A stretch of 64,000 nt of DNA from Dryomyza anilis (taxonomy: Eukaryota > Arthropoda > Insecta > Diptera > Dryomyzidae), in contig OX638136.1 of the NCBI GenBank assembly GCA_951804985.1, forward strand, positions 7,815,852 to 7,879,851. Direction: 5' to 3'. Under the pieces are notes generated by a model. It worked only from the letters and a program-made list of their open reading frames with translations. It ran no database searches and had not been told where the DNA came from. Positions 11,962 through 24,667 of the stretch are shown in pieces (position 1 is the first letter of the stretch; each line of letters begins with the position of its first letter). The position numbers and the translations under genes are program-made.

Positions 11962-12950
11962 ACAAAATTTATAAAACAACGTCACAAAATTTATAAAAAC
12001 ACCGATAAATAGTTAAACAAACAAAAGAATAAGAATATATGATAAGAATATAACAGAACAGAAAAGATCAGAATAGAACAGTTATTAAAAAAAAGATACC
12101 AGCAGGAAGCGCCTCTCCGGTATGGCCATTATCGAATCCCTCCCGACCATGGTTATTTATTAAGCCCTAATTTGAAATAACCCCTATACAACTTACTTCA
12201 CCATTGCTTACATTTTAGTTTGTCTCAGAATACTCTCCCACCCAAAAAAAAAAATTAAACCATTATGTTTATCATCCCTATATCATGTTGTTTATTTTAT
12301 GAATTATTTAAATGAAATGAATAAAGTTAGGAAGAGCAATTACGTTACTTCAAAAAGTTAAAAAAAAAATTAAATTCAATCAATAAATGAAAATTGAAAA
12401 TCTCAAATGTGATAATAAAAAATAACAACTAAACCAAATTATTGAAAATGCAATATCTAGATTAAAAAAAAACATGACTCACCCTTTTGTGTCAGTTAAG
12501 AAGAATTGTGCACAGTTCTCTCGGCTATATGGTGGGTTAGAAAAAAATAATTAAATTTTGGAGAATTACCCCCATTCTGAATTGATTGAATTTGTACAGA
12601 TTTTTAAAGAATTAAATAATTTATGAATTAAATTATAAATAAAATGTTGATTCAAATCTCAGGAAATTAATATTTAATCATTAAAATTACAAAATGAATT
12701 AATATTAAAAATTATTAAGAAAATCAATTAATTAATTTAAATTCATTTTCAGTAATTTAAAAAAAAACGATGAAAAATTTAATTTCTAAACAATATTGAT
12801 AATGATTAAGTGTACAACGCACTTAAATATTCCGCCAATTTAAATAAACTTTAAGGAAAAATATGTTTGAGGAAACACAAAATAATAACTTTTTTCACAA
12901 TGTTAACTATCACACTTCAAAATTTCGCTGTATCGAATCGAACTCAATTC

Positions 12951-12962
12951 GCCCTTTTTATA
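12951..12962 (-). promoter_or_regulatory. Candidate TATA box of the satellite unit
   Basis: The minus strand reads CTGTATAAAAAGGGCGAATT, a strong TATA box in a short GC-richer island. Equivalent sites are at 33600-33611 and 54937-54948; at 17305-17317 one G is changed (TATAAAAATGGC). Some 190-200 nt downstream in U3, U5 and U8 the transcript would contain TTGGTGAGTTAG, a good splice-donor form. No protein frame clearly depends on it. With the PBS-like site further downstream it could be an old LTR promoter. Confidence 0.35.
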
Positions 12963-13246
12963 CAGTTTCTTCAAAATCGATGCTTATGTGATTTTCATTT
13001 AAGAAATGATCAGTAGAATTGAAAACAACTAAAATAAAACAGCGCCTACCAAAAAAAAAAAAAATAATCATATTATTTTAACAAGTGGATTCATATATTA
13101 CTTGTTATAAAAAAATAGCTTACAACTGAATTTAATAAAATGACAAAATGTATAGCCTGCTATAAAAATACCTAAAAATAAAAATATCTCTGCAGTGGTT
13201 TATTTACCTATATACATTGTTTTTCTATTATATGTTTTACTTTCAG

Positions 13247-13379
13247 ATCCAGCTATGAGCAATTTGAGAAGACGAAGAACGAAAACCACAAAGCATCGCG
13301 AATAGGAGGCGCATTGTGCGTTTCAAGGAGTAGCAATTGCAACATGTCCAGCAAATGCGCACGCTTTGCAGTGCTGTAG
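13247..13379 (+). other. Exon-like open frame after a splice acceptor, copy in U2
   Basis: Same 133-bp block as at 6421 with the same TTTTACTTTCAG in front. The frame stays open to TAG 13377-13379; differences include Thr to Ala and Lys-Ser-Cys to Met-Ser-Ser. The opposite strand also carries a 78-codon frame (13253-13489), judged a shadow. Confidence 0.35.
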
Positions 13380-15396
13380 CCGAACAAAAGACAATTTTTA
13401 ACGAGGTTTAGCTCAGATACGGACGGTTTCACGGTAGTGTAATAATAACCATAATATAGACCAGATGGAATTTGAGAAGACAAACTCATTTTTTATCATA
13501 TAATATATAAAATATGAAATATAAAATATATATGTAATATCTTAAATAATTAATAACAATTAAAATAATATATGTATAATTTTAATTGTTTTTAATTATT
13601 TTACAATATAAAATTAGAACTGTTTTGTACAAAATTATTCAATTAGTTAATGCGCCATAATTTATATTATTTTTGTATGTCATATTTTTAAAGATGCTGT
13701 TATAAAATTATATAAATTAATGAAAAATGTGAAGGAAAAGTCTATTAAATTACTGTATAACATTTTCTAAGCATTATTTAGGCAGTAGGCTTTTGTTAAA
13801 AGAAAACCACTGTAAAAATACAATGGAAATATGTTTACGAAGTAGGCCGAGTTAAGAATCATCATTGTTATTTTTAACAATTCGATTGTTAATATAGTCT
13901 TCATTACCAATAACAATTTAACAATTCAAAATAACAATTAACTGTTAATGTTGACGTTTAATTTTTATTTTAGATGTCATAATTAAATAAAGTGCGTCAA
14001 AAAATACCTTCGAAAAATTAACAATTTCAATTGTGGATAACAACAATAAATTAACAATAGATTATTGTCAATGCCATTTTGACCAATATGATTGTTAATT
14101 TATTTCTCAGAGTGTAGTATATATAGAAAAAAAGTTTCTAATTTTAGTTTGGGCAATACTCTTGATAACCATATATCGCTTTCTTATTTATCATTAGATC
14201 CGAAATTCTAAAAAAATCCACCAAAAGTAGTCTATAAAATTAAAAAAAATCTATTTTTTTAATATTAAAATTAGTTTTCGTGATACTATTAAATCAACAG
14301 TACATACATTTTATTGTAATTTTAATTTAACAAGGCATCGAGTTATTCTAACCAATGTAAATGTAACATTATACAATTTGTACATTAACGATACAGCATG
14401 TTGAATCAAACAGATAATCCATATTCAGTTAAAATTTTTTACTATTCATAATTAACATTATGAATAATAATAATAATTAAATTCATGTACCATGTAAACA
14501 ACTAACAATATCAGCGTTACCAATAATCAAAAAATAATGTCCAACTTAAGATAGTAGTCGATTTTGACATAAATGTATGTGGAAGATTTGTCAAAAAGCC
14601 GACCGACCTGTACATTATTTTCTGATTATTGGTAGCGCTGTATGAATCTGTTTGAAAAAAAAAAACAATATGATATCCGTTTAATTTCTATTTAAATTTA
14701 TATATATATATTTTTTAAATTAGAAATTTTCATAAATATGTTACGTAATAAGAAAAAACTGAGTATGCAGTCAAAATCAGCATACACGATTTATATTACA
14801 TTGAAGATTGGGATATCTCCATACGAATATTTTTTTCTCGTTTCTTGAGTAAAGTGTTATTGAATTAATAAATATATAATAATCGACACTAATTTGGGTG
14901 TTTCCTAACCAAATGTAAAAAAATATATTTTATTAAATCGGTAATAAATACATTTACATTTCACGATCGTACAATAATATATTTGATCTGTTGAGTACAT
15001 AGTTTTAATACATATGTATGAAAAAATTTAATTTTTCAACTATATAATCACCTATAACTACGGTATAACTTTGCCGATTATGTGTTTTATATTTTATGTG
15101 AAACGAGTACAACGTTTTCTTTTGACTATATTTAAATAGAAATCATACTCCCAATACTAAAGTTATAAATAATTCAATCTATGTAAACGTGCGTTTTATA
15201 CGAATTTCTGAATGTAAATGATCTGTACCGTTACATTTTACCTAGGCCCGCGATTAATAGGACTATCAAACACTTTTAGAATATTTATGATCATATTATT
15301 ATAATGAAATCTCAAGATAGAAAGATGAAAAGACGGTGCCAGATGACAAAATTTAGAAAATTGAGAAAACTAGTCAAAAACTAAAACAAAAACAAT

Positions 15397-16087
15397 ACCA
15401 GTTGGGAAGATTAGATCACATGGGAAATTTTAAAGTAGGTGTAATTATGATAGTTAGGATTATCAAAATTATAGTCGGTCTAAGCCGACTATAAATACCC
15501 TACACATATGTGTGGTTACCATTCAAAGTGATATATAGGTCACCAGGGTATACGAATCCTGAAAATAACTACAAACATTCAATCGTTGAAGAATTTCCAT
15601 TCATTTGATACCCATATTTACAAATGGGTAGGTGTACCGAATTTCGATTTTTTTCTTGTGAACCACAAGTCTTTTCGCCGGAAAACATTATTATCGTGTA
15701 TTTGAGCATGATGTCAATATATATTTGACCAAAAAAGTTTACCTAAGCACGTATACATAAAAATTGATCTTTATATGTACATTTTATATGAGGTATTTGA
15801 ACATAAGTGGTCGGATCATAGGTCACAATGGACCGATCTCGCACATACAGCGTAGGTATATTAGTAATCTAAGTTATAAGTTTCATTTATCTAGCTCTTT
15901 AATTTTAAAAGTAGTAGGGATTTCAACAGACAGACAGACGGGCAGACAGACGGACATCGCTAAAACGACTCAGGAGGTCATGCTGATCAAGAATATATAC
16001 TTTTCCATACCGGAGATGCTTCCTTCTGGGTGTTACAAACGGCGTACCAAACTGAATATACCCTTTCACTCTTAGTGTAGGGTATAA
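15397..16087 (+). mobile_element. DINE-1/INE-1-like Helentron element
   Basis: It starts ACCAGTTGGGAAG and ends CACTCTTAGTGTAGGGTATAA. Near the 3' end TACCC...GGGTA can form a hairpin, preceded by GCTTCCTTCTGGGTGTTACA and by GATCAAGAATATATAC, blocks that I remember as conserved in fly DINE-1. An ACAGACAGACGG-type microsatellite lies at about 15928-15956. It interrupts the unit between AACTAAAACAAAAACA and ACTCAGCCATC, where other units are continuous. No Rep/helicase frame is present, so it is non-autonomous. The family call is from memory of conserved blocks. Confidence 0.65.
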
Positions 16088-17597
16088 AAACTCAGCCATC
16101 TTCGTTGGGCGCAATGTAACGTTTTGCTAGGACATGAAAAGGTGTTGTTGTGGAGACGCTCGGTGTGTTGGTGCACCGGCTAGGCTCAGGTGGGATGGGT
16201 ACTTGTCTCCTACGTCTTATTTTTAGACAACGTCACAAAATTTATAAAAACACCTATAAATAGTTAAACAAACAAAAGAATAAGATTATATGATGAGAAT
16301 ATAACAGAACAGAAAAGATCAGAATAGAACAGTTATTAAAAAAAAGAAAAAAAAGAAGGATACCAGCAAGAAGCGCCTCTCTGGTATGGCCATTATCGAA
16401 TCCCTCCCGACCATGGTTATTTATTAGGCCCTAATTTTAAATAACCCCTATACAACTTACTTCACCATTGCTTACATTTTAGTTTGTCTCAGAATACTCT
16501 CCCACCCAACTATTAAATTATTAAACCATTATGTTTATCATCACTATATCACGTTGTTTATTTTATGAATTATTTAAATGAAATGAATAAAGTTAAGAAG
16601 AGCAATTACGTTACTTCAAAAAGTAAAAAAAAAAATAAATTCAATCAATAAATGAAAAATCTCAAATGTGATAATAAAAAATAACAACTAAACCAAATTA
16701 TTGAAAATTCAATATCTAGATTAAAAAAAAAACATGACTCACCCTTTTGTGTCAGTTCCGAAGAATTGTGCATAGTTCTCTCGGCTATATGGTGGGTTAG
16801 AAAAAAATAATTAAATTTTGGAGAATTACCCCCTTCTGAATTGATTGAATTTGTACAGATTTTTAAAGAAAAATATAATTAAAAAATTAATTAAAAACCA
16901 AGACATATGTAACACTTGAACAAATTTCAAAGTAAAAACAAAAAAAATAAAGTTAACACTCATCAAATCAGCAATCCAGCAACTTCAGAAATCTCTTTAT
17001 AGCTTTTAAAAAAGCTGGTTAAGAATGAAAAAAATTTTAAAAAAAAATATTTTCAGTACTGGGTAACCATTTAATGGTCAAGCTTTCACACAACTCAACA
17101 CTTCATCACTAACTCACCAATTAAAATTGCTGGGAAATATATACAACGTGTGTACAGTACAACGCACTTAAATATTCCGCAAATTTAAATAAACTTTAAG
17201 GAAACACAATAAAATTTTTTTTTGAGGAAACACAAAATAATAACTTTTTTCACAATGTTAACTATCACACATCAAAATTTCGCTGTATCGAATCGAACTC
17301 AATTCGCCATTTTTATACAGTTTCTTCAAAATCGATGCTTATGTGATTTTCATTTAAGAAATGATCAGTAGAATTGAAAACAACTAAAATAAAACAGCGC
17401 CTACCAAAAAAAAAAAATCATATTATTTTAACAAGTGGATTCATATATTACTTGTTATAAAAAAAATAGCTTACAAATGAATTTAATAAAATGACAAAAT
17501 GTATAGCCTGCTATAAAAATACCTAAAAATAAAAATTTCTCTACAGTGGTTTATTTACCTATATACATTGTTTTTCTATTATATGTTTTACTTTCAG

Positions 17598-17730
17598 ATC
17601 CAGCTATGAGCAATTTCAGAAGACGAAGAACGAAAACCACAAAGCGTCGCGAATAGGAGGCACATTGTGCGTTTCAATGAGTAGCAATTGCAACAAGTCC
17701 TGCAAATGCGCACGCTTTGCAGTGCTGTAG
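17598..17730 (+). other. Exon-like open frame after a splice acceptor, copy in U3
   Basis: Same 133-bp block and acceptor as at 6421, open to TAG 17728-17730. Differences include Glu to Gln (GAGCAATTTCAG) and Arg to Met. Confidence 0.35.
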
Positions 17731-18038
17731 CCGAACAAAAGACAATTTTTAACGAGGTTTAGCTCAGATACGGACGGTTTCACGGTAGTGTAATAATAAC
17801 CATAATATAGACCAGATGGAATTTGAGAAGACAAACTCATTGTTTATTATATAATACATAAAATATATATGTAATATGTAAAATAATTAATAACAATTAA
17901 AATAATATATGTATAATTTTAATTGTTTTTAATTATTTTACAATATAAAATTAGAACTGTTTTTAAAAAAAATTATTTAATTAGTTAATGCGCCATAATT
18001 TATATTATTTTTGTATGTCATATTTTTAAAGATGCTGT

Positions 18039-18150
18039 TATAAAATTATATAAATTAATGAAAAATGTGAGGGAAAAGTCTATTAAATTACTATACAGTA
18101 ATTTAATAGACTTTTCCTTCACATTTTTCATTAATTTATATAATTTTATA
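18039..18150. repeat. 54-bp perfect-type palindrome unique to U3
   Basis: Arms 18039-18092 and 18097-18150 are inverted copies with one mismatch (GTGAGGG against GTGAAGG) around ATAC. Other units have only one arm here, followed by ACATTTTCTAAGC. The inverted arm carries the GAAGG variant found in U2 (near 13735), not the GAGGG of its partner arm. Confidence 0.9.
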
Positions 18151-19541
18151 ACATTTTCTAAGCATTATTTAGGCAGTAGGCTTTTGTTAAAAGAAAACCA
18201 CTGTAAAAATACAATGGAAATATGTTTACGAAGTAGGCCGAGTTAAGAATCATCATTGTTATTTTTAACAATTCGATTGTTAATATATAACAATTTAACA
18301 ATTCAAAATAACAATTAATTGTTAATTTTGACATTTAGTTTTTATTTTTAGACGTCATAATTAAATAAAGTGCGTCAAAAAATAACTTCGAAAAATTAAC
18401 AATTTCAATTGTGGATAACAACAATAAATTAACAATAGATTATTGTCAATGCCATTTTGACCAATATGATTGTTAATTTATTTCTCAGAGTGTAGTATGT
18501 ATAGAAAAAAAGTTTATAATTTTAGTTTGGGCAATACTCTTGATAACCATATATCGCTTTCTTATTTAGCATTAGATCCGAAATTCTAAAAAAATCCTCC
18601 AAAAGTAGGCTATAAAATAAAAAAAACGATTTGTTGTACATACATTTTATTGTAATTTTAATTTAACAAGGCATCGAGTTATTCTAACCAATGTAAATGT
18701 AACATTATACAATTTGTACATTAACGATACAGCATGTTGAATCAAACAGATAATCCATGTTCAGTTAAAATCAAGGATTGAAACCTAAACGAATAACGGT
18801 TTCGATTTCGGTTTTTTCCGCGTTTCGGTTTCGGTTACGGTTTTAAGTTTTTATAACGAAACGGTTTCGGTATACCGGTTCCAGGTTACGGTTTCGGTTT
18901 TTGTATAAATTTTCTTTATTTCCATATTTTTCCAATAATTTTACATTTTTTATATGGTGCTAAATTATGATCAAATTATGATACTGGGGTAACGTGGGAA
19001 ACGTAATTTAAACAATGTTTGTTGTTATTTTAGTAAAAATATTGTGTTATATGAATTATTTAATTGATTACGTCAAGAAAAAAATTTAATTTGAAATTTC
19101 GTGACCACAAACCAATGAAAAGCAACATATTGACTTCACCTGATATATGATCTGAATTAAAAAGAACATGAATTTTGTACAATTTTCATCCATAAAAGCC
19201 AAAGAAATTAAAATTCAACAATTCTGTGAACTGCAATATATGTAAACTAGTGATGATCATTTGCAAGAGCAATGCAAGAAATGTTAATCTTAATCTATTA
19301 AATTTTAAATAAAGATCGAAGACAAATATCTTAAACTGCATATTAATTAAGAAAACGAATAGAATTTGAACACCTATTGTATTTAAGTTACTTATTTTCC
19401 ATATTTTTCAATTTCTTCAACATTTTACTAACAAAAAGAAAATCCAATAACCTAAAAATTTGAATTATATTTTAAAAAGAATTAAGTATAAATCAAGTGA
19501 TGTTGACGAGACAATTCAAAATCTCAAAGCCATAATAAAAT

Positions 19542-19742
19542 GAACGAAAAGTCACCAAATACATTTTCAAAATGCTAAATATGTTTTACAAACTTCTTTA
19601 TGTATCTGTGAATTGATAAGAAAATGTAAATCTATTAGTTGATATTTCAACTTTAAAAATGCATCAATTACTTTTTATAATATTAATCAACAAACTCGAA
19701 AATTAAGTTTTTCATAAAAATGTGTTTGGTGACTTTTCGTTC
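19542..19742. mobile_element. Small inverted-repeat element nested in the hAT-like element
   Basis: GAACGAAAAGTCACCAAA at 19542 recurs inverted, TTTGGTGACTTTTCGTTC, ending at 19742. The inverse similarity extends about 26 bp. The 201-bp span has no coding frame and looks like a MITE. I could not see a clear target duplication, so the class is open. Confidence 0.5.
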
Positions 19743-20029
19743 TACAACGACAATATACATTATAAAATATACAATAAATATTTCGTATAGGCATATTTCT
19801 GTTTTCGTCACAGATTAAAAAATCCGTATGCTATACGTACCGTATGTCAAGAGAACTCAAATAATATTTTGCATAGTAACATTTTTCTTTGCGAACACCA
19901 TGTGAACACTAACTCAAACGCTACAAAGCGGATACTAACAGAAAGAAGAGAATATAACAATAACGAATACGATTCTTATACACACACTTTCACAACTCTT
20001 CGTTGCTATACTGTATCATCGCATGGCAA

Positions 20030-20110
20030 CAAACAGACGCATGACAACAAACACAAGCATGACAACGGACAGACGCATGACACAGACGCATGACAACGGA
20101 CAGACGCATG
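20030..20110. repeat. Minisatellite of CAGACGCATGACAACG-type units
   Basis: About five degenerate copies of a roughly 16-20 bp unit containing ACAGACGCATGACAAC in tandem, within the hAT-like element. Confidence 0.75.
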
Positions 20111-21872
20111 GCACCACACTACATGTATGTATCTAGTACAGCTGTCTAGTTGGCAACAACAACGAGTTCTCTTTGTGGTACAAAAAATTTCCCGCCATAA
20201 ATTCTATCAACAGCTTGCATGCTGCTTTATTCGAATTTTGGTTGTTGTTGCACTTTCAAACGAATCAGCGGATTTGTGAAAAAAGAAAAACACAAAAAGC
20301 AATATATCACACTGTGAAAATGTTCATATATTATTTTTTATTACTTCATGATTTTACAATTAACAAAAAAACTACATATAAAAGTAAAACAAAAATAATA
20401 ATGTGCATAGCACAGTGCATATGCACTATCGATGTACGAACTTGCGTAGCGAAGAAAAGAGAAAAAAACATTGTTTTGTCTGTTTTGTCTTTCTGAAGCG
20501 ACTTTTAAAGCACTTTTAAAGCTATTTACCGCTTCAAAAGTGCTTCACTGGCCTTATTTTTAAGATGCTTATATTCTTTAGAATTCGACAAAAATAAAAA
20601 AAAACACACATCTTCATTAATGTTCACGTTCATAAATATTTTGCACGCTTTCCATTGTTACTTATTGTTCAATATTTAGTAATATCATGAATTCTTTTGT
20701 ATATCATTATTACCTTAAAAGCATTATAAATACATTAAAATCATAAAAAAACGCAAGTCTTCCTTTTCTTGCAGTCTTAGTCCTGCACTTGCTCTTGTTC
20801 TTTTTCCTGCAAAATCTCGATTTTGTTCTCGCTTCTGTTCTTGTAAAAAAAAAATGCAAGAACAAGAATGCCTGAACAAGAAATTTTTAATCATCACTAA
20901 TGTAAACAAATATCTGCCTTATACTTGAAATGTTTAAACTTGTCTAACTTGCACTTCATTTTTCGTATTTCCTTAAATAGTTACTGAGATGTTAATAATT
21001 TGAAACTTTTTTTACATTTTTTTTTTTTTGCATTACATTGTTTTGTTTATGTCCGAAATTGAGCTGTTTTGAAACATCAGTCAAAAATCCATTAGAAGAC
21101 TTATAAATTGTATTCTATTGAATAGATCCTTTAAAAGAATTTAAAAAATATTCAAATGAACTTTTCAAAACTTGTTCCACTTTAAATAAAAAACCAATAT
21201 TATTAAAATTTTAATCATTTTTTAACGTAAAAATTTTGCTTGGAGTTGCTGGTGTTTTGTTGTTAATTCGATAAATGAAACAAAAAACAAATTTTAGACC
21301 AAATACCGTTGTTTTGGAAATATCGTTTCTCAAAAAACAACATGTGAATTTTTGTACAACCAAAAATGTTTATTTTGGGAACTCCAAGTTTTAATTAATG
21401 AAATTTTACTTAAGATCTTCTATATAAAATAAAATATGTTTTCCTGGTTTTTTGCATACTTTTTTAAAAACCGTTTTAAACCGGTATAAAACCGAAACCG
21501 ATTATAACGGTTTTGGATATCGGTATATTTCTGATTTTCGTATAACGGTTTCGGTTTTAAAATGAAACGGTTTTAAACGGATATCGGTTTCGGTTACGGT
21601 TTCAATCCTTGGTTAAAATTTTTTACTATTCATAATTAACATTATGAATAATAATAATAATTAAATCCATGTACCATGTTAACAACTAACAATATCAGCG
21701 TTACCAATAATCAAAAAATAATGCCTAACTTAAGATAGTAGTCGATTTTGACATAAATGTATGTGGAAGATTTGTCAAAAAGCCGACCTGTACATTATTT
21801 TTTGATTATTGGAGCGCTGTATGAATCTGTTTGAAAAAAAAACAATATGATATCCGTTTAATTTCTATTTAA

Positions 21873-21875
<3 letters not shown>

Positions 21876-21947
<72 letters not shown>
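21876..21947. repeat. (TA)n microsatellite in U4
   Basis: TA tract left of foldback element 2, at the same unit position as 576-652. Confidence 0.95.
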
Positions 21948-21948
<1 letters not shown>

Positions 21949-23558
21949 CTGTGTGAAAAATAATAGCAGCGCTCTCCTATAAATTATAAATTCGATTTTT
22001 TAGATTTTTTCGTATAAGAACAATCAATTATTTTTATAATTTACATTTATTGGAATTATGTCATTACAATGCCGTCTTATTTTTTCATATTCTTAACATA
22101 TTTTAAATGAGTCTTGGATTTACGTGTGAAAAATAATAGCAGCGATGCCAAATTTGTTAAAAAATCCATTATTTTCTTCAAAGTTTTAAAATTTAAAATT
22201 TGTATTTATATTAGTTAGACTAATTTGAAATGTATTGTTGAATATTTGAAATATTTTATGTTGCTTTGATTAAATATGGAATATACAAAACCCTGTTTTA
22301 GTAAATCGCGTAAATACCTTAAAAATCATTAAATTTTTTTAATAGAGCTTTCAAAATTATATAGGATATTGTTTATTCCATAGCTAAAATGTTAACTAAA
22401 GCTAAACATTTGACAAAAAATACGAAACACGTGTCTCAACGTAAAAAAAGTATAAAAAAATCATTTGTTTCAATATTACATATGATTTAAGTAATCTTTT
22501 CTTTGAAATTTACCAAAGTGAAAAAAAATCTTGATATGCAATTTGGAATATTAACTTTAGAGAACCACTCATAGAAGAAGTTTTTTCTGTAAGAAGCCAT
22601 TAAGAACTTTAATACACATCGGCAAATATTGATACATCTCGAGTTTGCACGTGTCTATCGTAAGAGTAACTTGATGTAACCACTAGCGTAACTTAGTATG
22701 ATCCAATGGTTCAAAATTGCCACGACTGATTCCTGGAATATCGGAATTACAAATTTTAATGTATTGGACAATAGTAAATGGTGCAATTTTTAGACTAATG
22801 GTTCAAAGGGTTAGTCACGATTTTTAAATACATTTAATTAGTAGTTTCAACATTTGCCGAGGTCTATAATTGTCCTTCAGGGCTACTTTCATAAAAAACT
22901 TATTTTATGAGTTGTTTTCTAAAATCATATCTTTCGAATTGCATATCCATATTTTTTTTCTCTTTGGTACATTTCACAGAAAAGGTTACTTAAATTATAT
23001 GTAACATTGAAACAAGTGATTTTTTGATACTTTTTTTACGTTTAGGCACGTGTTTCGTATTTGTTGTCAAATTATTTGCTTCAGTTAACATTTTAGCTAA
23101 GAAATAAACAATATCCTGTAGAATTTTGAAAGTTCTATTAAAAAATTTTAAGGATTTTCAAGGATTTTTCGTTATTTACTAAAACAAGGTTTTGTAGGTT
23201 CCATAAATAATCAAAGCAACACAAAATATTTCAAATATTTAACAATACTATTCAAATTAGCCTAACTTATATAAATACAAGTTTTAAATTTAAAAACTTT
23301 GTAGAAAATAATGGATTTTGTAACAAATTTGGAATCGCTGCTATTATTTTTCGCACCTAAATTTAAGACTCATTTACTAAAGCTACCATATTTTTTGAAA
23401 TAGGTTAAGAATATGGAAAAAATAGACGGCATAGTAATCACATAATTCCAATAAATGTAAAGTATAAAAATAATTGATAGTTCATATTATGCAACACTTC
23501 AAAAATATAAATTTATAATTTATAGGAGAGCGCTGCTATTATTTTTCACATAGCTGTA
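21946..23558. mobile_element. Foldback element 2
   Basis: Near-identical to foldback element 1 over its whole length, with the terminal GTGTGAAAAATAATAGCAGCG and its inverse CGCTGCTATTATTTTTCACA, and the same internal second copy of the terminal motif. A short deletion occurs near 22105 relative to element 1. No coding capacity. Confidence 0.68.
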
Positions 23559-23604
23559 TATATATATAAGATATATATAAGATATATATATGTATATATA
23601 TATA

Positions 23605-23996
23605 AGATATATAAGAAAGATTCTCCGTAAAATCTTTGGCCCTATCTGCTTTGCTAACGAGTATCGAATCAGGATGAACCACGAGCTGTATGAGCTATTC
23701 GACGACATTGACATAGTCAAGCGCATCAAGATCCAGCGGCTTCGCTGGCTAGGTCATGTCGAACGAATGGATGAAAACACTCCAGCCAAGAAGGTGCTTG
23801 AATCGAAACTCGAAGGTGGACAACGTAGAAGAGGGCGTCCAAATCTGCGTTGGAAAGACCAAGTTGAGGACAACCTGGCAACGCTTGGTATTTCTAACTG
23901 GCGTCAGCGCGCGCAAAGCAGATCCGACTGGCGCGGCTTCATCTCAGCGGCCAAAACCGATCCACGGTTGTAAGGGCCATTTAAGTAAGTAAGTAA

Positions 23997-23998
<2 letters not shown>
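23605..23998 (+). pseudogene. 5'-truncated non-LTR retrotransposon (RTE-like) ORF2 C-terminus with TAAG tail
   Basis: An open frame ending at TAA 23971-23973 contains RIKIQRLRWLGHVERMDEN followed by a GQRRRGRPNLRWKDQVEDNL segment. This is the typical C-terminal tail downstream of the reverse transcriptase domain in RTE-like and related LINE ORF2 proteins. RT and endonuclease domains are absent, so it is a 5'-truncated insertion. After a 3' UTR of about 10 bp come four TAAG units (23982-23998), a microsatellite tail of the kind RTE-clade elements carry. It lies inside a (TA)n tract and is much more GC-rich than its surroundings. Clade assignment is tentative. Confidence 0.75.

Positions 23999-24088
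<90 letters not shown>
23999..24088. repeat. (TA)n microsatellite after the LINE fragment
   Basis: Pure TA tract of about 90 bp joining the LINE tail to the unit sequence TTTTTAAATTAGAAATTTTC. Confidence 0.95.
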
Positions 24089-24091
<3 letters not shown>

Positions 24092-24667
24092 TAAATTAGA
24101 AATTTTCATAAATATGTTACGTAATAAGACAAAACTGAGTATGCAGTCAAAATCAGCATACACGATTTATATTACATTGAAGATTGGGATATCTCCATAC
24201 GAATATTTTTTTTCGTTTCTTGAGTAAAGTGTTATTGAATTAATAAATGTATAATAATCGACACTAAATTGGGTGTTTCCTTACCAAATGTAATAAAATA
24301 TATTTTATTAAATCGGTAATAAATAATACATTTCACGATCGTACAATTATATATTTGATCTGTTGAGTACATATCTTTAATACATATGTATGAAAAAATT
24401 TAATTTTTCAACTATATAATCACCTATAACTACGGTATAACTTTGCCGATTATGTGTTTTATATTTTATGTGAAACGATTACAACGTTTTCTTTTGACTA
24501 TATTTAAATAGAAATTATACTCCCAATACTAAAGTTTTAAATAATTCAATCTCTGTAAACGTGCGTTTTATACGAATTTCTGAATGTAAATGACTTGTAC
24601 CACTAATTTTACCTAGGCCCGCGATTAATAGGACTATCAAACACTTTTAGAATATTTATGATCATAT

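Larger units (their letters stand above)
7599..14427. repeat. Macrosatellite unit U2
   Basis: It holds the complete 125-bp inverted repeat (7683-7807), a short TA run, LTR element L2, a GC-poor block (about 11990-12950) containing one GC-richer stretch with a run of C (CCTCCCGACCATGG near 12140), a minus-strand TATA box, the exon-like block and the TTAACAATT-rich block. The PBS-like site is missing because L2's right end joins directly to downstream unit sequence. A stretch near 12590-12800 differs from the other units. Confidence 0.75.
14428..18771. repeat. Macrosatellite unit U3
   Basis: It contains the 125-bp inverted repeat (14512-14640), a short TA run, the AT-rich block, a DINE-1-like insertion, a mutated PBS-like site (16103-16114), a block of poly-A-rich low-complexity DNA (about 16260-17260), a mutated minus-strand TATA box (17305), the exon-like block, a local palindrome and the TTAACAATT-rich block. 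It carries no LTR element. Its last 8 bp, GTTAAAAT, are the target duplication of the following hAT-like element. Confidence 0.75.
18772..21611. mobile_element. hAT-like non-autonomous element with 8-bp target duplication
   Basis: The 2840-bp element is bounded by CAAGGATTGAAACC and its inverse GGTTTCAATCCTTG. It is flanked on both sides by GTTAAAAT (18764-18771 and 21612-21619); 8-bp duplications are the hAT hallmark. Subterminal DNA on both sides is rich in GGTTTCGGTT-type repeats, potential transposase-binding sites. The interior has no frame resembling a hAT transposase. It contains a nested inverted-repeat element (19542-19742), a minisatellite (about 20030-20110) and otherwise AT-rich DNA in which I see nothing. 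Confidence 0.72.

Noticed and set aside
13253..13489. 78-codon minus-strand frame starting MSLSSQIPSG, repeated in five units
   Set aside because: It overlaps the exon-like block in antisense, is stopped by the same change in U1 and U4, varies at its start, and reads like an antisense frame (Leu/Phe-rich). The plus-strand frame is open in all seven copies.
15764..16075. Frames of 60-100 codons inside the DINE-1-like elements
   Set aside because: Non-coding element; the frames end in the microsatellite and change between copies.
19869..20496. Frames of 74 and 107 codons inside the hAT-like element, tested as transposase remnants
   Set aside because: One is the translated minisatellite; neither shows a BED finger, a hAT dimerisation motif or other recognisable domain.
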